A DNA stretch of 36,048 bases from positions 1-36,048 of the forward strand of contig CAKJYC010000080.1 of NCBI GenBank assembly GCA_918244965.1, written 5' to 3'. Origin of the DNA: Clostridiales bacterium (lineage in GTDB: Bacteria; Bacillota; Clostridia; Christensenellales; CAG-138). Made by a program: the position numbers and the translations under genes. Under the pieces are notes generated by a model. The model was not told the origin of the DNA and made no database searches. It saw nothing but the letters and a program-made list of their open reading frames with translations. Position 1 is the first letter of the stretch. Each line of letters opens with the position of its first letter. Of the stretch, positions 25,414 to 33,123 are shown piece after piece.

Positions 25414-26355
25414 TTAATAGAACGTCGCAACCGGCTGTTCCGGCTGGTCGGCGGGGGAGAAGGAATGCACCGTCAGCACCGGGCCCTTCTTGCCGTAGAT
25501 GTTCGAGAACTTCTCGTTGATGCGGCCCTCGACGATGCCCCAGCTCTTGTGGCGGACCGACTTTGCACGGTCCCAGCGGCACACCAGCGGGCAGTAGGCG
25601 ATGTCGGCCTCGCAGCAGGTCATGATGTGCCGGCCGGCCAGAAACGTGTCCTTCGGCAGGCGCATGTTGTTTGCGCAAAGGCCCTTGTAGCGGACCGTCT
25701 TGCCCTCGTACTTTGCGGGCTCGTCGATAAGATCGCGATAGAACAGCGCATAGTCGCGGTCGGCGATCTCGATGATATCCGCGTTGATGTCGAACGGCAG
25801 CGGATCCTCGATGGTGTCCTCCTCGCTCGTGCCGTCGGTCAGATCGTACACGATCTGCGCCCCGCGCGAGACGCCGCGCACCAGCTTGTGCAGCTCCATG
25901 CGGTCCTGCTCCGGCTTCACACGGTTGAAGATGACGAGCTCGGCCGTATTCAGCTTGTCCACGACGAGCTGTCGCATGTTTGCGTTGAACGCGCCGATCG
26001 TCGTCGCGTCGATCAGCATCGTCTCCTGCGCAATGCCCCAGTTCTCCGGCAGGCGGTCGAACAGGTCGTTCATCTGCCACATGCCGTTGTATTCGATCAT
26101 GATCCGCGATGCGGCGGCCTTGCGGCCCCACAGGATCATATTGCCCTGCGTCAGCTCGGACTGCTCCGAGACCTTTTGGATCGTGACGTTGTTGATCGAA
26201 AACCGCGACGGAAGCAGCTCCTCCTCGCCGTCCTCGCACAGGATCACCAGCGTGCGCTGCCCCTCGTTGAAGCCCGGATCCTCCAGCATCGACTGCAAAA
26301 ACGTCGTTTTGCCGCCGTCCAGGAATCCCGTGAATAAAAAGACCGGAAGCATCAT
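25414..26355 (-). CDS. CobW-family GTPase with C-terminal OB-fold-like domain
   Basis: 313 residues; ATG at 26355 (or 26352), six bases after the upstream cobW stop. The GTPase part covers about 1-190, with Walker A GFLDGGKTT and the later NRVKPEQD in the place of the usual NKxD. It lacks the GCICC metal motif of canonical CobW/COG0523 proteins. The C-terminal 110 residues (YEGKTVRYKGLC, then the metal-like TCCEADIAYCPLVCRW) resemble the C-terminal part of TIGR03943/YcgQ proteins, which accompany zinc-responsive COG0523 GTPases. The two GTPases are presumably co-expressed for metal delivery. The substrate metal is inferred as zinc. Confidence 0.75.
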   Translation of the reverse strand: MMLPVFLFTGFLDGGKTTFLQSMLEDPGFNEGQRTLVILCEDGEEELLPSRFSINNVTIQKVSEQSELTQGNMILWGRKAAASRIMIEYNGMWQMNDLFDRLPENWGIAQETMLIDATTIGAFNANMRQLVVDKLNTAELVIFNRVKPEQDRMELHKLVRGVSRGAQIVYDLTDGTSEEDTIEDPLPFDINADIIEIADRDYALFYRDLIDEPAKYEGKTVRYKGLCANNMRLPKDTFLAGRHIMTCCEADIAYCPLVCRWDRAKSVRHKSWGIVEGRINEKFSNIYGKKGPVLTVHSFSPADQPEQPVATFY

Positions 26356-26361
26356 GGCCGT

Positions 26362-27606
26362 TTACTCCGTAAAGAGCGATTTCAGCGCGTCCTCATTGAT
26401 CTTCGAGCCGATCACGCACAGCCGCCCGATCACGCCAGCAGGCCCTCTTCTGACCTCGACCTCGCCGGGCACATGGTCAAAGTGGATCCACTGCCCGCCG
26501 TCGGCAGAGGGGACCACGCCCTTCGCGCGCAGCACCGTGCCGTAGGCCGCGGCGTCGTCCAGCGCGTCGAGCTTCGATTTGATCTCGTCCTCGGTGAAGC
26601 GGTGCATCGTCTCGACGCCCCAGCTCGAAAACACCTCGTCCGCGTCGTGGCCGTGATGGTGGTGATGGTGATGATGCTCGTGCTCGTCCTCGTCGTCATC
26701 GTCGTGATGGTGATGGTGGCATTCGCATTCCGGATCGTCGCACTCCTCGCCGTCGTGGTGATGGTGGTGATGATGGCACTCGTGCTCCTCGTTCTCGTCG
26801 TCATCGTCATGATGATGGTGGTGGCAGCATTCGTGCTCCTCATCGTCATCGTCGTCGTCGTGGTGATGGTGGTGATGATGCTCGTGCTCGTCCTCATCGT
26901 CGTCATCGTGGTGATGGTGATGATGGTGGCATTCGCATTCCGGATCGTCGCACTCCTCATCGTCGTGGTGATGGTGCTCGGCCTTCAGCGCCTCCATGTG
27001 CGCCTTCAGCGTGTCGCGGTTCTCGATCGCCGAGATCAGGTCCGCGCCGGTAAGCGAATCCCACGGCGCCGCAACGACGGTCGCGTTCGCGTTGAGCTCG
27101 CGGATCATGTCGAGGACCTCGGTGAGACGTTCCTCGGAAACATCCTGCGAGCGGCTCAGCACAACGCAGTCCGCAGCCTCGATCTGGTTCACATAGAACT
27201 CGCCGAAGTTCTTGCGATACACGCGCGCCTTCTTCGCGTCGACCACGGCAACGCAGCTGTCGATCACAACATCGTCGGTCAGCACGCCGCTCACGGCGCG
27301 CTTGACGTCGGAGAGCTTGCCGACGCCGGACGGCTCGATGAGGATGCGGTCGGGACGGAACTCGTCCAGCACCTTCTTGAGCGCCTTCGAGAAATCGCCG
27401 ACGAGTGAGCAGCAGATGCAGCCGGAGTTCATCTCGGTGATCTCGATGCCGGCCTCCTGTAAAAATGCGCCGTCGATGCCGATCTCGCCGAATTCATTCT
27501 CGATCAGCACCAGCTTTTCGCCGTTAAAGCCGTCCGCGATCAGCTTTTTGATGAGCGTCGTTTTGCCCGCGCCCAGAAAGCCGCTGAAAATATCGATCTT
27601 TGTCAT
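26362..27606 (-). CDS. CobW/COG0523 metallochaperone GTPase with long His/Asp-rich insert
   Basis: 414 residues; ATG at 27606 after AAGAGGCG. Walker A GFLGAGKTT is at residues 9-17, and the canonical metal motif GCICC at 62-66. ENEFGEIGIDG and IEPSGVGK follow, as in zinc and nickel chaperones of the COG0523 group. Residues 211-320 are almost only His, Asp, Glu and Cys, with 48 His by my count in seven blocks; a segment starting EECDDPECEC occurs twice, 70 residues apart. The C-terminal CobW domain follows (about 325-414). The tract would bind many metal ions and may store or sense zinc. First gene of the pair. Confidence 0.9.
   Translation of the reverse strand: MTKIDIFSGFLGAGKTTLIKKLIADGFNGEKLVLIENEFGEIGIDGAFLQEAGIEITEMNSGCICCSLVGDFSKALKKVLDEFRPDRILIEPSGVGKLSDVKRAVSGVLTDDVVIDSCVAVVDAKKARVYRKNFGEFYVNQIEAADCVVLSRSQDVSEERLTEVLDMIRELNANATVVAAPWDSLTGADLISAIENRDTLKAHMEALKAEHHHHDDEECDDPECECHHHHHHHDDDDEDEHEHHHHHHHDDDDDDEEHECCHHHHHDDDDENEEHECHHHHHHHDGEECDDPECECHHHHHDDDDEDEHEHHHHHHHHGHDADEVFSSWGVETMHRFTEDEIKSKLDALDDAAAYGTVLRAKGVVPSADGGQWIHFDHVPGEVEVRRGPAGVIGRLCVIGSKINEDALKSLFTE
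26647..26976 (-). repeat. Coding tandem repeat (His/Asp-rich tract)
   Basis: About 330 bp of near-repetitive GTGATGGTG/GTCGTCATC-type sequence that encodes the metal-binding tract. A roughly 210-bp period is visible through the duplicated EECDDPECEC segment. It is prone to slippage, so its length may vary between strains or be misassembled. Confidence 0.75.
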
Positions 27607-27639
27607 AGATAACGCCTCTTTTCTGTTTGTTCGCCTGCT

Positions 27640-27667
27640 ATCCTATCACGTTTTTCGGATTTTGCAA
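27640..27667 (-). promoter_or_regulatory. Probable promoter of the CobW pair
   Basis: On the minus strand TTGCAA (27667-27662), a 16-bp spacer ending in TGA, and TAGGAT (27645-27640). A second candidate -10 (TACAAT overlapping TATAAT) lies further upstream. I see no clear Zur-type palindrome. Confidence 0.4.
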
Positions 27668-27737
27668 GCATTATATTGTAGACTTTTTGTGAGAACATGC
27701 CGGGAGCATTGCCTTCCGCCCGCGGCGCATGAACAGC

Positions 27738-28601
27738 CTAACGGTCATGCAGCCCGAACCGCACGGCAAGCGAGTCCGTCGGGCACGCGCGCGAACACCG
27801 TCCGCAGCGGATGCATTCGGCGGAGTTGAACTGTTTCGTCGGGTCGATCCCCATCGGGCAGACCGTATCGCATTTGCCGCAATGCACGCACGTTTCGGAT
27901 GCAAATTCGAGATGCGTAAGCGAGATCCGGTTGAACATGCCGTAGATCGCGCCGAGCGGGCAGAGGTAGCGGCAGAACGGCCGCGAGATCAAAAGCGCAA
28001 GCAGCAGCAGCGCAAGCAGCACGCCGATCTTCCACCAGAAGAAGAAACCGACTGCCTGCCCGTACTGCGTGAGCGCAAGCGGGATCCCGCCGAACAGCGT
28101 GCCGGAGGGGCAGAGGAGTTTGCAAAAATACGGCGTCAGTACGCCCTTGAGCGCGGAGTACAGCGGCAGGCCGATCACGAGCACACCCAGCACGGCATAC
28201 TTCAGCCACCGCAGATACTTCTCATACGGGAACGTGCGGATCTTTTTGAAGAACGGAATGCGGTACACAAGGTCCTGCACCCAACCGAACGGGCAGAGCC
28301 AGCCGCAGATCCAGCGGCCGAGCGTCAGCCCGAACAGCAGCAAAAAGCCCAGCACATAGAACGGAAAGGCGGGCTTTTTGTAGCCGCCGGAAAGCGTCGC
28401 CTGCAGCGAGCCGATCGGACACGCGCCGACCGCCGCGGGACACGAATAGCAGTTCAGCCCCGGCATGCAGACGGACTTCGTTTTGCCCGTCTCAATGCTG
28501 CCGAGGAAGAACCGGTGCAGCATGGGATTCTGCAGAAGGAATGCCGCCGCCTGCACGGAGAGCCGCTTCCATTCGCCTTTTACACGTTTTGCCTTAGCCA
28601 A
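27738..28601 (-). CDS. Membrane-bound polyferredoxin, NapH/CcoG-like 4Fe-4S protein
   Basis: 287 residues; TTG start at 28601 (GGAG ten bases upstream), overlapping the preceding microprotein stop by eight bases. About five membrane helices carry Cys motifs at the membrane face: CMPGLNCYSCPAAVGAC, then ICGWLCPFG, FCKLLCPSG and FCRYLCPLG. Two ferredoxin-type [4Fe-4S] sites close the protein (CVHCGKCDTVCPMG and CIRCGRCSRACP). This is the NapH/PsrM-type electron-transfer layout. With the TlpA-like lipoprotein and CXXC microprotein it probably carries electrons across the membrane to thiols outside. The TTG start is inferred. Confidence 0.85.
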   Translation of the reverse strand: MAKAKRVKGEWKRLSVQAAAFLLQNPMLHRFFLGSIETGKTKSVCMPGLNCYSCPAAVGACPIGSLQATLSGGYKKPAFPFYVLGFLLLFGLTLGRWICGWLCPFGWVQDLVYRIPFFKKIRTFPYEKYLRWLKYAVLGVLVIGLPLYSALKGVLTPYFCKLLCPSGTLFGGIPLALTQYGQAVGFFFWWKIGVLLALLLLALLISRPFCRYLCPLGAIYGMFNRISLTHLEFASETCVHCGKCDTVCPMGIDPTKQFNSAECIRCGRCSRACPTDSLAVRFGLHDR

Positions 28602-28740
28602 TGCCGATACACTCCAGACAGATGCGAGTCGCCTTCATCAGGACGGATGCGCCCTGTCCCGAAAAGACGCCGTACAGCAGAAACACCGTGCCCGCTATTG
28701 CGAGCGCGGCAAGGATACCGATGCGGACGCGCCGCGTCAC
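28594..28740 (-). CDS. CD1871A-family CXXC microprotein
   Basis: 48 residues from a GTG at 28740 that overlaps the upstream TGA (GTGA). A basic N-terminus (VTRRVRIG) and one membrane helix lead to the ending ATRICLECIGIG. That ending, with a CLEC motif and IGIG at the C-terminus, is what I recall for the CD1871A family of CXXC microproteins found beside 4Fe-4S membrane proteins. It is likely a thiol or cluster-linked partner in membrane electron transfer. It is short and easily missed in annotation. Confidence 0.8.
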   Translation of the reverse strand: MTRRVRIGILAALAIAGTVFLLYGVFSGQGASVLMKATRICLECIGIG

Positions 28741-29327
28741 GGCAGCAGGCCCTCGATCGTCGCCGCCCAGCTGTCGTAATCCATCGCGCCGATGACCGGG
28801 TCCGCGCACTCGTTGCCTTGGCTGTCAAAGAACAGCGTCGTCGGGAAGGCCTGGAGCTTGCCTGCATAGCCCAGAAGTGTTCCGGCGGGTTCGAGCGTCG
28901 GGAACGTGATGCTGTTGTCCTTCAGGATCGCAAGCGAATCCTCCATGCTGTTCGGACTGGTCAGAACGCCGAGGATCAGCACGTTCGGATGCTCCTGATG
29001 CAGCCGTTCGAGCGACGGCATCTCATAGATGCACCAGCCGCACCAGTCCGCCCAGAAGTTTACGACGATCAGATCGTATTCATGGAAGATGTCGGAACTG
29101 ATCGGTTCGCCGTACAGCGTGACCGTATCGAACTGCAGATCGCCTGCCGACTGCGGCGCAGCGGGCTCCGGCGTCTGTCTGACGGGCTCCGGCGTTTCCT
29201 CGACCGGATCCACCCGGATCGCTTCCGGGACCTTCGTGGGCGCGGCGTCGGCGCTCTTTTTCGCTTGCGAACAGCCGAAGGACAGGCACAGCAGCAGGCA
29301 GATCAGCAGACAAATCGCTTTTTTCAT
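28737..29327 (-). CDS. TlpA/ResA-like thioredoxin lipoprotein
   Basis: 196 residues from the ATG at 29327, with GAGGAG ten bases upstream. A lipoprotein signal ends in LSFGC (Cys19). A Pro/Glu-rich linker (about 25-70) leads to a thioredoxin fold with VVNFWADWCGWCIYEMP, the CGWC redox pair, and QAFPTTLFFDSQG with the cis-proline. TlpA/ResA proteins reduce or exchange disulfides outside the membrane. First gene of a three-gene module with overlapping frames that supplies a CXXC microprotein and a polyferredoxin, so reducing power probably passes through the membrane to this protein. Confidence 0.9.
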   Translation of the reverse strand: MKKAICLLICLLLCLSFGCSQAKKSADAAPTKVPEAIRVDPVEETPEPVRQTPEPAAPQSAGDLQFDTVTLYGEPISSDIFHEYDLIVVNFWADWCGWCIYEMPSLERLHQEHPNVLILGVLTSPNSMEDSLAILKDNSITFPTLEPAGTLLGYAGKLQAFPTTLFFDSQGNECADPVIGAMDYDSWAATIEGLLP

Positions 29328-29355
29328 CAAAGGGAGTCTCCTCAATTTTTTCTTT

Positions 29356-29383
29356 ATTGTAACACATTCGTGCAAAAATACAA
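29356..29383 (-). promoter_or_regulatory. Promoter of the thioredoxin/ferredoxin module
   Basis: On the minus strand TTGTAT (29383-29378), a 16-bp spacer ending in TGT, and TACAAT (29361-29356). Confidence 0.7.
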
Positions 29384-29403
29384 TTGTTTCACCCGAATTC
29401 CTC

Positions 29404-29431
29404 TTGACAACGGCGTAAAAAGCGTTATAAT
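29404..29431 (+). promoter_or_regulatory. Sigma-A promoter of the Ytr-like operon
   Basis: TTGACA (29404-29409), a 16-bp spacer and TATAAT (29426-29431). Both boxes match the consensus exactly. Confidence 0.85.
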
Positions 29432-29454
29432 TGTGTATGCACAGTAAGCACAAT
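29430..29454 (+). promoter_or_regulatory. Dyad at the transcription start, likely GntR operator
   Basis: ATTGTG (29430-29435) is inverted as CACAAT (29449-29454), with an inner TGTG/CACA pair. It overlaps the -10 end and the start region. The regulator encoded at the end of this operon is the natural candidate to bind it. Confidence 0.5.
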
Positions 29455-29467
29455 AAAGGAGGGAAAC

Positions 29468-30331
29468 ATGAAGATTTTAGAGATTCAGAACCTTCGCAAG
29501 CAATATCCGGGCTTCCTTCTGGACAACGTCAGCTTCGACGTGGAAGAGGGCAGCATCATGGGGTTCATCGGCCGCAACGGCGCGGGCAAGACGACCACGA
29601 TCAAGAGCGTGCTGAACCTTGTCCACGCGGACGGCGGAACGGTCCGGTTTCTGGGGAAGGACCTTTGGGCAAGCGAGGCGGCAAGCAAGAAGCAGATCGG
29701 GCTGGTGCTCGGCGAATTCAACTATTACAAACGTAAAAAGCTCAAGGCGATCGCGGCGGTCACGAAGGGCTTTTACGAGGACTGGGACGACGCGGCGTAC
29801 GAAGGCCTGATGAAGCGCTTCTCGCTCGATCCGGAGAAGAAGATCAACGAGCTCAGCCAGGGCATGCGCGTGAAGTTCGCGCTGGCGTTGGCGCTGTCGC
29901 ATCGGGCAAGGCTTCTGATCCTCGACGAGCCGACGAGCGGGCTCGATCCCGTTTCGCGCGATGAGCTTCTCGATATCTTCCGCAGCATCATCGAGGACGG
30001 CGAGCACAGCATCCTGTTCTCGACGCACATCATCTCGGACCTCGAAAAGTGCGCGGACTACATCACCTACATCAAGGGCGGCAAGATCCTCGTTTCGACC
30101 GACGCCGACAGCTTCAAGGGTGCGTATCGGCTGGTCTCCGGCGAGGCGGAGCAGCTCTCGCGGTATCGCGACCGGCTCATCGGCTTCCGTGGGCACGCGT
30201 TCGGCTTTACGGGGCTCATGCGGGCGGAGGACGCTGTCCGTGCGGAGGATCTGAAGGTCGCGCCCGCGGATATGGAATCCATCATGATCTACACGGAAAA
30301 GGAGGACGGCCATGAAAGCGCTGCTGAATAA
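29468..30331 (+). CDS. ABC transporter ATPase, YtrB-like
   Basis: 287 residues; ATG at 29468 after AAAGGAGGG. A single ATPase domain: Walker A GRNGAGKTTT (about 35-44), signature LSQGMRVK, Walker B LLILDEPTSGLDP, and the H-loop in STHIISDLEKCADY. The C-terminal 70 residues resemble those of YtrB/BcrA-type ATPases. It works with the permease that overlaps its 3' end by 20 bases. In Bacillus the Ytr system responds to cell-wall antibiotics and affects wall structure; that role here is inferred from family and operon. Confidence 0.92.
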   Translation: MKILEIQNLRKQYPGFLLDNVSFDVEEGSIMGFIGRNGAGKTTTIKSVLNLVHADGGTVRFLGKDLWASEAASKKQIGLVLGEFNYYKRKKLKAIAAVTKGFYEDWDDAAYEGLMKRFSLDPEKKINELSQGMRVKFALALALSHRARLLILDEPTSGLDPVSRDELLDIFRSIIEDGEHSILFSTHIISDLEKCADYITYIKGGKILVSTDADSFKGAYRLVSGEAEQLSRYRDRLIGFRGHAFGFTGLMRAEDAVRAEDLKVAPADMESIMIYTEKEDGHESAAE

Positions 30332-31007
30332 GGAGTTTAAGCTCTGCCTGCATCCGACGATCTTTATCTATCTTGCGCTCGTCCTGATGCTGCTGATCCC
30401 AAGCTATCCGTACCTTGTTTCCTGCTTCTTCGTCTGCAACGCGATCTTCTTCGTGTTCCAGAACGCGCGCGAAAACGGCGATTCGATGTATACCGCCATG
30501 CTGCCGGTATCGAAGACACAGACGGTCAAGGCGCGCGGTCTGTTCGTCGTGATCGTGCAGATGATCGACATCGTGCTGATGGCGGGCATGTGCGCGCTGT
30601 CGCTGGTTGCAATGCCGGGCTTCAATTCGGGCGGCACCGACCACAGCCTGACGCTTTTGGCGTTCGCACTGATCCTGTTTACGATCTTCAACCTAATCTT
30701 TCTGCCGAGCTTCTACAAGAACGGCTACAAGGCGGGGACCGCGTTCATCAAGGGCGCGATCGGCGTGTGGATATGGATCGTCGTCGCCGAGGGCCTGATG
30801 ATCGCATCGGGCGCGATGATGATGAACGGCGCGAACGTCCCGTTCTTCCGCTTCCTTGCCGAAAAACTCGACTGCTTCCCGAAGACGTCCGAGGCGTGGA
30901 CCGCGCAGGGCATCCTGTTCGGCACCGCCGCCGTGATCTATGCGCTCGGCACATGGCTTGCCGTGCGTCTGTCCGTGAAGCATTATGAGCGGGTCGACGT
31001 GCAATGA
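30312..31007 (+). CDS. ABC-2 type permease subunit
   Basis: 231 residues; ATG at 30312 with AAGGAGG six bases upstream, inside the ATPase gene. Six hydrophobic helices, beginning after MKALLNKEFKLCLHPT, the short N-terminal cytoplasmic helix typical of ABC-2 permeases. The loop QNARENGDSMYTAMLPVSKTQ contains the 'LPVSK' element seen in this group. It forms the membrane channel for the YtrB-like ATPase and overlaps the regulator gene as ATGA. Confidence 0.85.
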   Translation: MKALLNKEFKLCLHPTIFIYLALVLMLLIPSYPYLVSCFFVCNAIFFVFQNARENGDSMYTAMLPVSKTQTVKARGLFVVIVQMIDIVLMAGMCALSLVAMPGFNSGGTDHSLTLLAFALILFTIFNLIFLPSFYKNGYKAGTAFIKGAIGVWIWIVVAEGLMIASGAMMMNGANVPFFRFLAEKLDCFPKTSEAWTAQGILFGTAAVIYALGTWLAVRLSVKHYERVDVQ

Positions 31008-31369
31008 GGCTTTCCGTCAACCCGAACGACAAAACGCCGATCTACCGGCAGCTGTATGAGCAGATCGCATCCGATGTGCTCACGGGCGCGATCGCGCCGG
31101 GCACGCCGCTGCCGCCGATCCGAACGGTATCAAAGGAGCTCGGCGTGTCGATGATCACGGTGCGCAATGCGTGGGACATGCTCGAACGCGACGGCTACCT
31201 TGTCACGCGCGCGGGCAGCGGTTGCTTTGTCGCCGTGCTCAACGAAACGCACCGCAAGTCCAGAGTGGACGAGCGCCTCTGCACGGCCGTCGACGCGCTC
31301 GTTTCGGACGCAAAGTCCCTCGGCGTCGACCGCACGTCCCTGCTCGCCCTGATCGAAGAGCGCTACTGA
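31004..31369 (+). CDS. GntR-family regulator, YtrA type
   Basis: 121 residues; ATG at 31004 overlapping the permease stop (ATGA). The winged helix-turn-helix covers about 10-78 (PIYRQLYEQIASDVLTGAI, then IRTVSKELGVSMITVRNAW and YLVTRAGSGCFV). The short C-terminal helical part of about 40 residues is typical of YtrA-type regulators, which lack a large effector domain. It probably represses its own operon through the dyad at 29430-29454. In Bacillus ytrA is the first gene; here it is last. Confidence 0.9.
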   Translation: MRLSVNPNDKTPIYRQLYEQIASDVLTGAIAPGTPLPPIRTVSKELGVSMITVRNAWDMLERDGYLVTRAGSGCFVAVLNETHRKSRVDERLCTAVDALVSDAKSLGVDRTSLLALIEERY

Positions 31370-31389
31370 TTCCCGCGGGACCTATACGC

Positions 31390-31416
31390 AAAACCGCCCG
31401 AAACCGGGCGGTTTTT
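31390..31416 (+). terminator. Bidirectional terminator of the Ytr-like and second ECF operons
   Basis: AAAACCGCCCG (31390-31400) pairs perfectly with CGGGCGGTTTT (31405-31415), loop AAAC, U-run on the plus strand and A-run on the other side. Confidence 0.9.
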
Positions 31417-31431
31417 GCTGCTTAGAGGCGC

Positions 31432-33123
31432 TTACCGTTCGCGGATCAGCGTGATCGCGCCGTCGGAAAGGTCGAGAATGTCGCCGAGCAAGCCGACATT
31501 CGTCTGCTTGGTATACGTCACGTTCGGCGCAAGCGGTGTGCGCACGCCGTCGACGGAGATTTCCGTCAGGACACGCAGCCGCGGAATCAGCTGCACCGTA
31601 TCGATCCGATCAAGGCGATTGTACGGGATCTTGTCGACGTGCAGCGTGTAGGTTCGGCGATAAAGGCCGTCGTCAACAATATCATCCGTGCCTACGGAGA
31701 AACGTTCGCCTTCGGCCTCGGCTTCAAAGAAAAGATTGTCGAAAAAGCCCAGGCACTGCGGCTCGGTCCATTCATCCGGCACCGTGACCGTAAGAGCGAC
31801 GCCGTCCACACGCAGTCCGTTGATCTCGGCGTCGCCGCAGATCGCGATCGTGACGCCTTCGAGGTTTGTCGGAAGGCTTGTGACGCAGTAGACCGCTTCC
31901 TTGCCGGGCTGCTCCTCGAAACGGGCGTACGTGACGCTGATCGTTTGCGGGCCGAGGATTACAGCCGGTTCCGCCGCCTTCAGCACATCGCCGGTGACGC
32001 TGCGGTACGCGGCAAGGTCAAAGCTTGTCGTGCCGAGCGCGGCCTCCAGCTTGATCTCGTCCCTGCCCGAAACGTCCGTGTTGATGCGGTACAGCACGGT
32101 CCCGGTCACAACGCCGTTTTTGTCGGCGTATGCAAGCAGGCCTTCGAGGAAGGTATTGACGGGGATCAGCGCGCCGTCCTTCACAAAGTATTCGTTGAGT
32201 CGGTCGATGTCGGGCCGCGTGACCGTGCAGCGAATCTCCTTTCCCGGCAGCCATTCGATCAGATCGGCGCTGATCTGTGCGCGCACGGCGTCGGTTTGCT
32301 GTCCGGTTCCGTATGTCTTGCACAGCTGCTTCATTTTAGCAAGCAGCTCCGGATTGGACTCCAGCGAGAATCTCGAAAGCGGGCCGAGCGGAACCTCCGT
32401 GCCGTCGTCAAGGACCAGCCAGAATCGGCCGTCCATCCACTCATATGCGGAATAGTCGCCGCTCAGGTATTCGTCCGGGACTCTGCCGCCCTCGAAATAG
32501 TCCGCAAGATCGGCTTCGTCGATACGGATCTGCGTCGCGCTGCCGCCGGTCAGCGTTTCCACTGCGGGCAGCGCGGTCAGGCCGTGCATCGTGATCGCGA
32601 GGCTCAGGTTGCGCCCGTCGAACACCGTTTCGCCGAGCTCCATCGAGAATTCGGCGGCGATTTGCTGCCAGATCGGTTCGTCGCATACGCGCAGGATCCG
32701 GTTTTTCGTGACGGATCCCTTCGGCAGCTCGGCCTCCGGCGCGTCCGACTGGACCGGCAGCACGGCGCGCTCGGTCGTCTCTGGCACCGCAGGTGTGACG
32801 GTTTCCTCCGCAATGTCCGTCGCGGGCGGGACGATCAGTTCGTCCAGCGCCGATGACGGACGGCTTTCCGGGTCCTCGGTCAGGTACTGCTCGGGGCGTT
32901 CAATGCGAAGCCAGCGGAACACCTCGGCCCGCGCCGACGGGATCAAAAGGACCGTGCCGCACAGCAGCACGAGGCACGCTGCGATCGGCAGCAGGATCTT
33001 CGTCCATGCGACGGGCGTCTTTTTCTTTTGCGGGGCATTTGAAAGCACTGCGCGGCGGATGGATTCTTTTTGGATCAGCTCGTTTTCTGCATAGCACAGG
33101 AGCTGTTCGGATGTGTGTTTCAT
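31432..33123 (-). CDS. Membrane anti-sigma-like protein with large extracellular domain
   Basis: 563 residues; ATG at 33123 overlapping the sigma gene stop (ATGA). A short cytoplasmic part (about 40 residues, EQLLCYAENELIQKESIRRAVL) is followed by one membrane helix (about 42-61) and about 500 extracellular residues with an acidic Pro/Thr-rich stretch (about 80-135) and beta-rich domains. The topology and coupling are those of anti-sigma factors of the DUF4179-like type, but I cannot confirm that domain. It probably binds the sigma factor inside and senses an envelope signal outside. Confidence 0.65.
   Translation of the reverse strand: MKHTSEQLLCYAENELIQKESIRRAVLSNAPQKKKTPVAWTKILLPIAACLVLLCGTVLLIPSARAEVFRWLRIERPEQYLTEDPESRPSSALDELIVPPATDIAEETVTPAVPETTERAVLPVQSDAPEAELPKGSVTKNRILRVCDEPIWQQIAAEFSMELGETVFDGRNLSLAITMHGLTALPAVETLTGGSATQIRIDEADLADYFEGGRVPDEYLSGDYSAYEWMDGRFWLVLDDGTEVPLGPLSRFSLESNPELLAKMKQLCKTYGTGQQTDAVRAQISADLIEWLPGKEIRCTVTRPDIDRLNEYFVKDGALIPVNTFLEGLLAYADKNGVVTGTVLYRINTDVSGRDEIKLEAALGTTSFDLAAYRSVTGDVLKAAEPAVILGPQTISVTYARFEEQPGKEAVYCVTSLPTNLEGVTIAICGDAEINGLRVDGVALTVTVPDEWTEPQCLGFFDNLFFEAEAEGERFSVGTDDIVDDGLYRRTYTLHVDKIPYNRLDRIDTVQLIPRLRVLTEISVDGVRTPLAPNVTYTKQTNVGLLGDILDLSDGAITLIRER

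Noticed and set aside
26430..26960. Tandem repeat as a noncoding satellite, or the overlapping Thr/Arg-rich frame as a gene
   Set aside because: The repeat is in frame inside an otherwise complete CobW protein and gives a sensible metal-binding tract; the overlapping frame has only biased composition.
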